This document shows positions 1 to 9,840 of a stretch of 20,886 nucleotides of DNA, piece by piece (position 1 is the first letter of the stretch; every line of letters begins with the position of its first letter). The notes beneath the pieces were generated by a model. It made no database searches, was not told the DNA's origin, and saw only the letters and a program-made list of their open reading frames with translations. Both the position numbers and the translations under genes were made by a program. The stretch comes from Blastocladiella britannica. Lineage: Eukaryota; Blastocladiomycota; Blastocladiomycetes; Blastocladiales; Blastocladiaceae. The stretch is from positions 1 to 20,886 of the forward strand of contig MU624843.1 in the NCBI GenBank assembly GCA_025349905.2, given 5' to 3'.

Positions 1-23
1 AAAAAAAAAAAAGAGAAAAAAGA

Positions 24-1475
24 ATGGTCCGTCTCCCCGAACCCGTCTGGGACAAGATCCGCCACTTTGCGCGCTACCCGCAAACGTCAGTGTCGCTGCG
101 GCAGATGGTCGAGTTTGGTCCACGGCCAACCCCCGGCACCATGCTCAAGGCCACGCAGTTCTTACGCGAGGAGTTACCGGTCCGCCTGGCCCATCGCGTG
201 GTCGAGCTCGAGTCGTTGCCACACAATCTGTCCAAGATGACCAGCGTGTGCCGCGTGCGCGACTGGTACGCGGAATCGTTCCACGAGCTGGTGACGTTCC
301 CGCGGATTGAGCTGCCGGCCGAATTCAAGGCCAAGGAACGCGTCGCCGCCAACGGGTTGGTCGCGGTCCCGCCGTTGTCCCATCGCTACTACTCGCCCGT
401 GGATCCCGAGATTCCGGTCTCAAGCGAAATCATTGACTACAACCGCGACTTTGTCACTTTGATTGAGAATATCAAGCGGAGGCACGATCCTGTATGTACT
501 TAATTCCTATATCCGATGAATGAGCGCTGATTGACACGACACGAAAAAAATATAGACCGTCTCCACGATCGCTCAGGGCATTCGCGAGCTCAAGGCACTG
601 CGCGGCTTGGACTCGATCGACGCACCCGTGCAATCGTTTTTGGATCGGTTCTACATGTACGTTACTTTACATATGGTAGTACCCGGCGAAAAAGTACTGA
701 ATATAATATATATAGGTCGCGAATCGGTATCCGCATGCTCATTGGCCAGCACGTTACGCTGTCAAAACAAGTGGCCGCGGCCAACACGCCGTCCCTATCG
801 CCCTTTGGTACCCGCGCCGACGCTGCCAACGACTACGTGGGCATCATTTGCACAAAAACAAACGTTGCGCAGGTCGCGCAAGAGGCGATTGACAATGCGC
901 GGTTTATCTGCGAGGACCACTATGCGCTGTTCTCGGCCCCGCCCGTGCAATTGTACTGTCCCGACGACCTCGAGTTCATGTATGTGCCGAGCCACCTGCA
1001 CCACATTTTGTTTGAGCTGCTCAAGAACTCGCTACGCGCGGTGGTGGAGCGGTGTGGGCCCGATGCGACCGAGTTCCCGCCCATCAAGATTGTGGTTGCC
1101 GAGGGCCGCGAGGTATAGTTTTTCCTTTTTGCTACTTGAGAACAATCTCATTGCCAATGTATAACGTAGGACATTACCATCAAGGTCAGCGACGAGGGCG
1201 GCGGCATTCCGCGGTCAGGGGTACCGCTGATTTGGACGTACCTGTACACGACGGCGGGTGCGGCGAACGCGTCCACGTCCGACCCGAACTGGGCCGCACC
1301 GCCCACGTCGGATTTCAAGGCACCCATGGCTGGGTTCGGTTACGGGCTGCCGCTATCGCGACTGTACGCGCGGTACTTTGGCGGCGATCTGCGCATCATC
1401 AGCATGGAAGGGTTTGGGACCGACGCGTACATTCACTTGTCGCGACTGAGTGACTCGGAGGAACCGTTGCCGTAA
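24..1475 (+). CDS. Pyruvate dehydrogenase kinase (PDK/BCKDK family), mitochondrial
   Basis: Four exons: 24-491, 556-656, 716-1112, 1170-1475, giving 423 aa, a normal PDK length. The family phosphorylates and switches off the E1 subunit of the mitochondrial pyruvate dehydrogenase complex. Seen: the N-terminal four-helix region ([29 protein letters not shown] across the exon 2/3 junction), then the GHKL ATPase with N box (FELLKN, E289/N294 region), G1 box (DEGGGIP near 330) and G2 box ([20 protein letters not shown] near 377-396). It ends DSEEPLP, like plant-type PDKs, without the longer tail of animal PDKs. Introns are 64, 59 and 57 nt. The first Met lies just inside the window after an A-rich stretch; an upstream exon carrying a mitochondrial presequence cannot be excluded. 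The branched-chain kinase is the alternative, but local similarity favours PDK. Confidence 0.94.
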
Positions 1476-1500
1476 AAAAAAAAACAATGTAAATGGGAAA

Positions 1501-1562
1501 CGCGACATGCGCTGTTTGCGTGTGAATTTTCTGCCCGAAAAATGTCGCGGCATATGTCGCGG
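1501..1562. repeat. Three copies of ATGTCGCG (one inverted, two direct)
   Basis: CGCGACAT at 1501-1508 is the reverse complement of ATGTCGCG. Direct copies with an extra G (ATGTCGCGG) are at 1542-1550 and 1554-1562. All lie between the kinase stop and the transporter start, about 140-200 bp before the ATG at 1705. They could be binding sites for a regulator of the transporter; no factor is recognised. Confidence 0.5.
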
Positions 1563-1629
1563 AGCCAGGGTTGCGAGCATTTTCGGCAGGTACCTCAATC
1601 AGTTGCCGCTGAGACTGAAACGTAAAAAG

Positions 1630-1636
1630 TATAAAA
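1630..1636 (+). promoter_or_regulatory. TATA-like box upstream of the MFS gene
   Basis: TATAAAA lies 69 bp before the ATG at 1705, in the 229-bp gap after the kinase gene. It is inferred from sequence and position only. Confidence 0.45.
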
Positions 1637-1704
1637 GTTCGCGCTTGGCCCTTTCTTGCTTTTGAATCTGGGATTACCAAGCTCGCTCGATAAAATACAA
1701 TACA

Positions 1705-3814
1705 ATGGCCGACCGACCAAGCGAGCACGCTCCATTGCTTGCACAACCCGCGGCAGCTGGCCCAGTTGCTCCTCGCTACAATGGCACCTCCCTTGCACAA
1801 CATCCTGACGGCGATAATAATGTCGACCACGACGAAGACGACGACGAGCGCACGGCGGCAATGTCCAGCCCAGGACCTAGCGACGCCTCCAACAACAAGC
1901 AGACTTCACCTTCTACTCCCGCATTTGCATCCACCACAGTACCAGTTGGAGCCAACCAAAACGCCGACGAGAATGGCGCACTTCCACCAACCCCTGATGG
2001 CCCGGACGACTCGGCCGCCGCCGCATACCTTGCCAAGCCATGGCACCACCGCATCCCGCTCCTGACCTTGTTTGCGTCGGGCATCTTTGCCTTTACGTTC
2101 TTTTTCATGTGTGTCCCATCGCTGTCGCAAATCAGCATGGACTGGGCGTGCGACATGGAGCTCGCGGACATGACCGACGCTCAGTTGCGCAAACTTGGGA
2201 TGGGAAGTATCCCTGACGACCTGCGCGATCTGTGCACCGTCAAGGGAAGTCTGCTGGAGTTGGCCGTTCAGAAACGCGCCAGCTCGGTCCGTGCCAACAC
2301 GAGCTTTCTCGAGAGCCTGTTCAGTACGTCATCCATTTTTTTGAAGGAAAGAGAGGGACGAAATCTAATCAAGAATTGGACAATGGATAGCCCTCATCAC
2401 CTGCTCGCTGTGGGGCAAGATCTGCGACCGCGTGGGCCGGGTGTTTGTCTTCCGCATCTCAGTGCTGTGCTGCATTCTGGCGCTGACGGGCCCGCTGTCG
2501 ATGCGCGTACTGCCCCTGGCCTGGAACCCGGGACTCTCGTACGTGTCGGCGGTGCTGTCGGGCTTACTCGGCGGCCTTCCCGGCGTCTCCCTTGCGCTGT
2601 CTTCGTACGTGACCGACTCATCCAACGCCGACGAACGCATCACGCTGTTTGGTCTGCTGCAGGGGATGATCTCGGTGTCGGGCATGATTTCCCCGTTGCT
2701 CGGCACGGGCGTGCTGATGCTGGTCGGCGGCAACATTGTGCCCCTGTACGCGCTCTCCATCTCTGGCATGTTGGCGATCGTGGTGTTTCTGCAAGCGGTT
2801 CCCGAAGCCCCGAGCGCTCAAAACGTGCGGGCTCCCCTTTACCCGCGCGAAATGTTTGACATTGTCGCCAACCCGTTCGCATCGCTGGCATTATTTGCGC
2901 CGTCGCCATTGCCGTCGGCCATGTACCGGTTCTACATTGCCTGCGTAATTGTGCTGGTAATGGTGGGCGAGACGCTGTTTGGCAACGTCTGGACGCTGTA
3001 CAGCGCACTGCACTGGAACTGGTCGACGCCCGAGTGGTCGGCGCTGCTCACCGCCAAGGCTGCGAGCTCGGCGGTCCTGCTGCTGGTCGGATCGCCGATC
3101 CTGGCGCGCCTCATTGAGCGGGCCGAGGCGCCGTCCGAGACGGTGATTCTCGAGCGCGGTGGGTCTTGTGGCGGAGACGTCGATGTGCTCAGCGACTCTG
3201 ATAACGACGACACGACGTCGCGCGGGTCTGTAGATTCGACCGTGGGCAACCCGGAAGAGCACGATGCCGAGATTCGCGAACTCTTGCTCCTCCAAGAAGA
3301 TCAAGACCAAGTGACGCCCTTGATTCCAGCTGACATGGTGGCCGACACCAGCGACGATGACCTGGCGGAGTTTGACACCAAGCTCAACGTCGGCGTCTTT
3401 GGCACGCCGGCCCTCGCGCTCACGTGCCTGATTGACTTTATTGGGCTCGCGATCCAGACGTTTGCGCGCACCGGCGCGCTGTTTGGGTTCGGGTCCATGT
3501 TCCGGGTGGCCGCTAGCGTCGTGGAGCCAATCCAGTCATCGCTCCTGACCCGGCTCGTACCCGCGTCGCACATTGGCGCGTTGTTTGCTGGCACCAATCT
3601 GGTCGGCGCCATCACCCGCGTCGCTGTCCCGGTGGTGGCCAACTGGATTTACAACTTGTCGCTGGAGCGCGACCGCGACAGCGGGTGGTGGCTTCCGGGC
3701 GCCGACGTGTTTGCGGTCAGCGCCGTGGCGTCGCTGATTGGATTTGTTGGGAGCGTGGTCGTGAGCGTCCTCGTTGTCAATTACACTCGCAAACAAGCAC
3801 TTACACGGCAATAG
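1705..3814 (+). CDS. MFS-type multipass membrane transporter
   Basis: Two exons, 1705-2323 and 2391-3814, with a 67-nt intron; 680 aa. Residues 1-111 are a soluble, acidic, Ser/Pro-rich tail with an EHAPLL dileucine-like motif near the start. TM1 is about 116-139. It is followed by a long loop (about 140-205) with cysteines and an N-glycosylation sequon (NTS near 198-200). The joined exons read LITCSLWGKICDRVGR, a good match to MFS motif A after TM2. At least ten further hydrophobic segments follow, interrupted by an acidic loop at about 452-540 where the central loop of an MFS protein is expected. The large first loop recalls the TetA/SLC46-type branch of MFS, but the substrate cannot be read. 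The dileucine motif may suggest vacuolar sorting; that is inference. AATAAA follows the stop at 3821. Confidence 0.85.
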
Positions 3815-3820
3815 AAATGC

Positions 3821-3826
3821 AATAAA
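3821..3826 (+). terminator. Polyadenylation signal AATAAA of the MFS gene
   Basis: AATAAA begins 7 bases after the stop at 3814. The stop codon of the opposing ankyrin gene is at 3845-3847, so the two transcripts very probably overlap tail to tail. Confidence 0.6.
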
Positions 3827-3844
3827 TTTCATTGAAAAGCCCAT

Positions 3845-6800
3845 TCAAAAGGAGACGTTCGCATAGCCGTTGCGCAGCTCTTGGTCGGCCGCGTAATCGA
3901 TCTCGCCCTGGCGCAACACTTTACCCATCATGCCCACGACCGCCTGCACGTCCGACATTTGCGCGATCGCGCGGTCCGCAAGCTTGGTAGGGTCCAGCAG
4001 TCCCGCGGCTTTCACCAAATGGTACGTGCTGCCCGTGGTGTCCTTGTACTGCGTGGCCCTGGTGACCGTGTACGTTTCCTTGGTCTCGTCGATAGTCTCG
4101 TCGTCCAAGTCCACGGGATCGAGCTCGCGCACCTCCACCTCCTTGAACGGATCGGCAAACGCCTCCACCAGCTTGGGCTTGGCGGTGCGGTAGAAAATGT
4201 TCATGCGCGCCGAGTGCAGCACGCGCGCGGCCGGGGTGGTGCCGTCGGCGTTCTCGGCGCGCCACGCGGGCGCGGCCGGCAGCGCATCATGCATCAGCTT
4301 GAGAATGGCCGTGTGGTTCTTGGCCACCGCCCAGTGGACGGGGGACATGCCCGCCACGTCGGCCGCAAACGGCAACGCCTCGGCGCCACCCAACGTCCGC
4401 TTCCCGTGCGTTTTCATGAATGCCAGCAGCGTCTTGACCGCGGCGTGGTTGCCCTCAATCGTGGCCAGCATCAGCGGCGTGTGGCCGTACATGTTGCTCT
4501 TGGCCGACATGAGCTGCATGACGGTCGCCGGCGGGACCACCGCCAGGAACGTGTCCAGCAACTTGCGCGCACTGGCGTCATTGTGCACGAGCATATGGAA
4601 CGCGGTCCACCCGCGCTTGGGCTCCGTGACCAACGGATCGGCGCCCTGGCGAATGAGCGTAGCCAGGACGCGGCGCGGGACCGCGTGAATCGCCGCGTAA
4701 AACAGCGGCGTGTACCCTTTGCCGTCGGGCTGGTTGAGCATCAGGTGGTACGACAGCGGGCCCACAAACGACTCGAGCGCCACCAGCAGCTTGGACGTCG
4801 GGCTGGCGGTCATGACCGCGTGCAGCAGCGTCGCCTTGTTGGTTCCGCGCGAGTTGTCCGTCATCGACAGTGCATGGTCCAGGAACCGTTCCAGGGTTGG
4901 CGCGTCCTTGAGCTCCAGGGCACGCGGGTCCTTGGCGGCCGCGCGCTTCTTGATAAACGCGCGTACGTCCTCGCGCACCTCGTCCGAGGTCAGGTACTCG
5001 AGTGCCTTTGTTTCACCCGCCTTGGCCGCGTAAAACGACCAGAAGCAAATCTCGGGATTGAACTCGGTCTGCTTGCGGCCGGAGCGAACGCGTCCGCCAA
5101 CACCACCAGCCTTTCCGGCAAAGCGCTCGGCCGCCTTGAATCCTATTAGTATTATTTTGGTCAGAATACTCTTTTCTCGCGCACCAGAATCAAAAAAAAA
5201 AAAAAGACAAATAGAAAAAAAAGGTACCCTTGTACTCGGCCGCAAAGTCCTGCTTCTTGCGCTCGTCATTGAGACGGCCGTCGAGGTGGTGGAAGAGCTG
5301 GAGCTGGTATCCGCCAAGCGTCTCTTGCACGAGGTAGCGCACAATGTCAATGGCGCCGAGCTGGAGTGCCTGAACAAAGTGGCCCTGGGCCGAAATGGCG
5401 AAGCGTGAGGCCGAAGTGGGCTCGTGGCCCGTCTCGCCGGAAAAATAGCCCGCCACCAGATCGTCAATGAAGTCGCCGTCGACCCATTCAATGCCCGACG
5501 ACTTGAGCACCTCCCAGCCGTACTCGACGGCAGTGGGGAATTTCTTAGCGGCGGCGCGCACCTCCTCCACGATCGCCTTGATGCCGTCCACCCAGCGAAT
5601 GAGAATCATGTGGTGGAATACGGTCGTGTAGGTGATGAACGGGTCGGTCGGAAGCGACACCTCGTACGTGGCCTGCAAAAACGTCTTGACGTCCGTGAGC
5701 GACGTCTGGAGCACCGCGGCAACAGCATCACCATCCTTCGGATCCGAGTCGTCGTTGCCCTCGTTCTCGTCCTCGTTGGGGTCATTGTCGTCATCGTTGT
5801 CCTCGGCGCTGCTCCCGTCGTCACTGCCCCCGTCGCTGACGCCGCCATTGTCGAGGTCGTAGTTGTTGACGTGCTTGACCTTCTTGCCCTCGCCAGACTC
5901 GTCAATGTACTTGAACTGCGCAGCAGCCAGCTGAATCAGCAGCCGCACCATGCCGGCGTTCTTGCGGAGCGCCGCAATCGACAGTGGCGTGTCGCCTTTC
6001 ATGGTCCGGCACGTCACGAGCACCCGGTGCTTTTGCACGTGAGCCTTGGCCGCGGCCACGTTGCCCTCCCACACCAAGTCAAAGAACTTGTGGTAGTGCA
6101 CCTGTGCGTCGCCCGAGATGGCGGTGCGCGCGGGCTTGCGCGACTGCGTCAGCAGCGCAAACTTGAGGGTGGCGGTCGGGTCGGGTGCCGCAATGTTCAT
6201 GGTCGCAATGCCCGCAAACACCGAGGTGGGCGCCGGGTCCGTCGTACGCGCCTCGTCGTCCACCAGCTTGCGCGCGTACAGGACATCGTACACCTCGAGC
6301 GCAAAGGGAATGTTGAGCGCGCGCGCCTCCTCGAGGAACGCGTGCTGGCCAGTCGTTTCCGGTACATCGTTGAGCTTCTCGCCCGCATTCAGCAGCAGGT
6401 CGTAAACAATCGTCCAGTCCACGAGCGCCTTGTGGTACGCCTCAAAGCTCGGCTGGGCCTTCTTGAGCGCCTCGAATGGCGACAATGGAGCGTCGGCCTT
6501 GGCCTTGTCGCTCGTCTTTGCCGCGAGCGGTCCGTCCGCCTCCTTGAGTGGCTGCGGCGCGGCACGCGCCTCGATGAACGCGTCAAAGGACTCGAGATCG
6601 GCGTAGGCGCGAATGCGCGCGCTAAACGCCTCCTTGTCCAGGACCTTGGGCGCTACATTGGCCTGCGCAAACATGGACTTGAGCTGCGTGAGCGCCGACT
6701 GTACCTGGACATGGGCAACGTCTGTTTCATTTCATTTATACTATGTCAGCTCAAAATCAAGTGACATGCCAAATACAAGTACCGATAAGCGCGTCATTGC

Positions 6801-9645
6801 TCCAGCGAGAGTACTTGAAGTTGGTCGCCGCTCCAGCCTCGACGAGAATCTTGGCAAACTCGGCCTTCGGGTTCCCGTACTGCGGAATGACCATGGTGAT
6901 GGGCTGCGTTATGTACATGAGCGTGTTCTCGGCCGAGTTGCGGTCGGTGCCGTCGCGGCGCATAATCTCCTCGATGGTAAAGTGCACGACGGCGCCTCGC
7001 TTGATGAACTCGCGCACGAGGTCCGCGTTGTCCTGGCAGAGCGATGCGTTGAAAAGCGCCTGGATCACCTCGGGCTTGGACGCCGACGGGTCCACCTCGA
7101 GCAAGTGCAGCAAGAACTCGGTGGCGCCGTGCTGGAGGCACGCAAGCAAGATCTCTTGGGTGGCGGTCGCGCCGTGCTCGAGCAGCAGCTCGCTGATCGC
7201 CTTGCCAACGGTGCGGTCCGGCGTCAGCAGCGTGAGCGACAGCGGGTGCCATGTGTCCGAGAATTGGTACCCCGACTTGCTGGTAAACTCGCGCGTCGGA
7301 CTGGCGCCCACCTCAATGAGCCACCGCACCAGGTCAATGTGGCCATACATGACAGCGTAGTGAATGGGCGCCATCTTGAAGTCCCAGTCACGGTGGTCGA
7401 TCGAGTGCACGTCGGGACCGAGCTCCTCGTCGTCCTCGTCGCCGTCGTCGTCGCCGCCCTTCTTCTTGCCCTTGTCCTTGCCGGCGCGGGTCTTTTTGGC
7501 TTGGCCGTCATCGTCGTCCTGGTCCTCGTCCATGGCGTCGTCGTCATCGTCGCCTTCGTCCGAGCCCCCATAGTCATCGTCCTCGTCATCTTCATCTTCA
7601 TCGTCGTCCTTGTCTTCCTCATCGTCCACGTCCATGGCGTCGACGTCGACGGCCTCAGCCGGATCCGCCTTGGGCTTGGCGGCCTCAATCTCAGCGTTCG
7701 CGACCTGCTTGGCCCACAGCCGCTTGGCGATTTCCACCAGCCCGTACTCGGCTGCAACGTGGATGGGGAGGCGGCCGTCCGGCAGGGGCGCCGACACGCG
7801 TGCGCCGCGCTTGAGGAGGAGTTCGACCATATCGAGGCGGCCGCACATGGTGGCAAGCTGGAGCAGCGTGCGGCCGGTCCAGTCGCGGGACTCCAAGTCG
7901 AAATCGGGCCCGAGCTTGGTCAGCAGCGACGTCATGTCCTCGACGGTACCGTGCGCGACCGCCGCAAACAGAGGACTGCGCTTCGGGTCAATGTACGCGT
8001 CGACCGACCATTCCTCGTCGGTAATCGGGTGGAACTGTTTCATATTTATAAAAGTGTGAGACTTGCATCATGCAGAAATGATGAAATTGGAAAGGTACGA
8101 ACCGAGCCAATCGACTGGCGGCCAGGATCATCGGTAATAAACTTGAGCGGGCCGTGGACATAGCCGTCGAGATCGTCCTTGTCCTTTTGGGTCTTGGCGC
8201 GAGGGCACGCGCCGCACGCATCCTCCATGACCTCGGACATGAACCCAAAGAAGCACGGGTGCTGGTGAACCTTGACCCCACGCTTGCGCATGAACCACGC
8301 ATTGTTCATGCCGCGGTCCTTTTTGTTGAGCACGCGGACGATGCGGGCGGCATTGTATGCTATTTTCTTTTAGATTGAGTGTTCTTTGCTCTCCAAACAT
8401 GTATAAATGAAGAAAAACGGACCAGGGCCAAAGGGCAAAAACACGGACTGGTAGTCACTCGACTCAAACGCCTCTTGCGCCTTGAGATCGCCAGCGCGCA
8501 AGTGGTTGCGCGACTCGTAGCGTCCCGCGTGCGGGTGCGGCGGGCGCCCTTTCCGCTCGCGCTGAATCTCCTTGAACCGCATCCGGTTTTCCTGATCACC
8601 CAGAGCCTCAAACAGCAGCAAGCGGCCGAGTCCACGGACCTTGTCGAACGAGCGCTCGTAGATCTGCGGATCGATGCGTTCGCGCGTGAGCCCAGGCACC
8701 CGCACTTCGTACCCGCGCTGCGCGTACTTGGCGAGCCGCGACTCGTATGTGGGCGACCGGCGGGTCATGTCCACGGTGTTGGCCTGCGTGATCAGCGCAA
8801 AGTGCGCGCGCGGCGTGCACAGCACCGACACGCCGTTGTACCCGACCGCACACGAGTCCACATCGAACCCCATCAGCGTCTCGGCCGGGGACTTGTACAG
8901 GCGGAGCACAATCTGAATGTGGCGGTACGGGTACTGCGAGACGATCGTGACGGCGTGGGACGTGCTGTTTTTTTTAAATATTTGAGTGAGGATTGGACCG
9001 GATCAACAATGGGTCTTGATCATACCGAACGGCGACCACATCAAACGGCACTGCATCCATGACTTGGTCGTAAATCTTGTTCATCTTCTCCATAGCAGCG
9101 GCCGGGCTCAGCCCGTACACAAACAGGTCGACGTCGGCCGATCCGTGCTTTTCCAAAAAGTAGTCGCGGCGCTCGCCGTACGTGGTGTTGGGCGGCAAGT
9201 GCGTCAAGCACGCCTGGATCGACCCCCCAGCGGCAAACATGTTGTTCCAATCGATGCAGTCGAGCGCGCCCGCGGTAAACAGCTTCCAGTTGAGCAGGAA
9301 CTCGGTGCGATCGGCAATCACCTGCCGGCCCTCGGGCAGCTTGTCGGCATTGGGCATCACCACCGGAATGGCGCGCTCCTCCTCAAAGACCTTGGGCACC
9401 GTCCGTAGCGGTGCGGGGAGATCGTGCACGGGCAAGAGCAGTACGTTCGGGTCCTGGACCTCGGGCGCGATGGTGCGTTGCTGTGCAAACAGCCCACGGA
9501 GCTGGTTCTCACGGCTCACCACGTCCGCGTGCAGGGCCGCGCGCGCGGCATAGGTCTTGGCCGCAGTGAACTTTTGGGCGTACTCGGTCACGGTTAGCGG
9601 TGCCACGGTGACCGGGGTGGGTTTGATTGTCTTTTTCGGCGGCAT
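3845..9645 (-). CDS. Giant ankyrin-repeat protein with N-terminal nucleotidyltransferase-like region
   Basis: Six exons on the minus strand: 9645-9026, 8964-8423, 8359-8103, 8034-6783, 6721-5228, 5142-3845 (introns 61, 63, 68, 61, 85 nt), 1820 aa. Every junction keeps the frame. Residues about 130-330 form a conserved module: AAGGS at 138-142, SADVDLFVYG at 169-178, a strand-rich stretch, GFDVDS at 239-244, then TRRSPTYE and a basic region. A Cys-rich patch (DACGACP) is near 434-440. Ankyrin repeats start near 493, are split by an acidic Asp/Glu insert (about 602-678) with a Lys-rich NLS-like patch, and resume. A second acidic insert is near 1186-1222, and more repeats (GYTPLFYAA, GHTPLMLAT) lie near the C-terminus. 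I recall uncharacterised fungal ankyrin proteins with the same module order, usually shorter. Start chosen at 9645 (A at -3); an in-frame Met at 9738 would add 31 basic residues. No biochemical role is known to me. Confidence 0.85.
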
Positions 9646-9840
9646 GTGTTTTTTTTCTGCTTTACCAGGGTGGTGGTGTTGCAAGGAGGTGTCTCGTTTC
9701 GCACTTTGGTTTTTAGGATGCCTGGATTTGGGACTCACTCAGTCTTGCAAATAACGCTGTGTTCCCCTTGTGAAACTACTTTTGAATCAGTGGAAACGTG
9801 TAATAATGTACTTTACGAAAAATAAGAAGGGTGGGGAAGA
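9646..9840. other. Intergenic gap between two minus-strand genes
   Basis: 195 bp holding the ankyrin gene's promoter/5' leader and the 3' end of the upstream Net1-like gene. A run of eight T (A on the coding strand) sits just before the ATG at 9645. The minus strand is open in frame back to a Met at 9738. Confidence 0.6.

Noticed and set aside
1..30. The A-rich start of the window as an intron end before an earlier PDK exon
   Set aside because: Possible, but only 23 bases are visible; the Met at 24 lines up well with the usual start region of plant-type PDKs.
3881..8163. Long open frames on the plus strand (about 420-516 codons) across the ankyrin gene
   Set aside because: They are antisense to a well-supported gene, carry Arg/Val/His-rich composition typical of mirrored GC-rich codons, show no known motif, and do not respect its introns.
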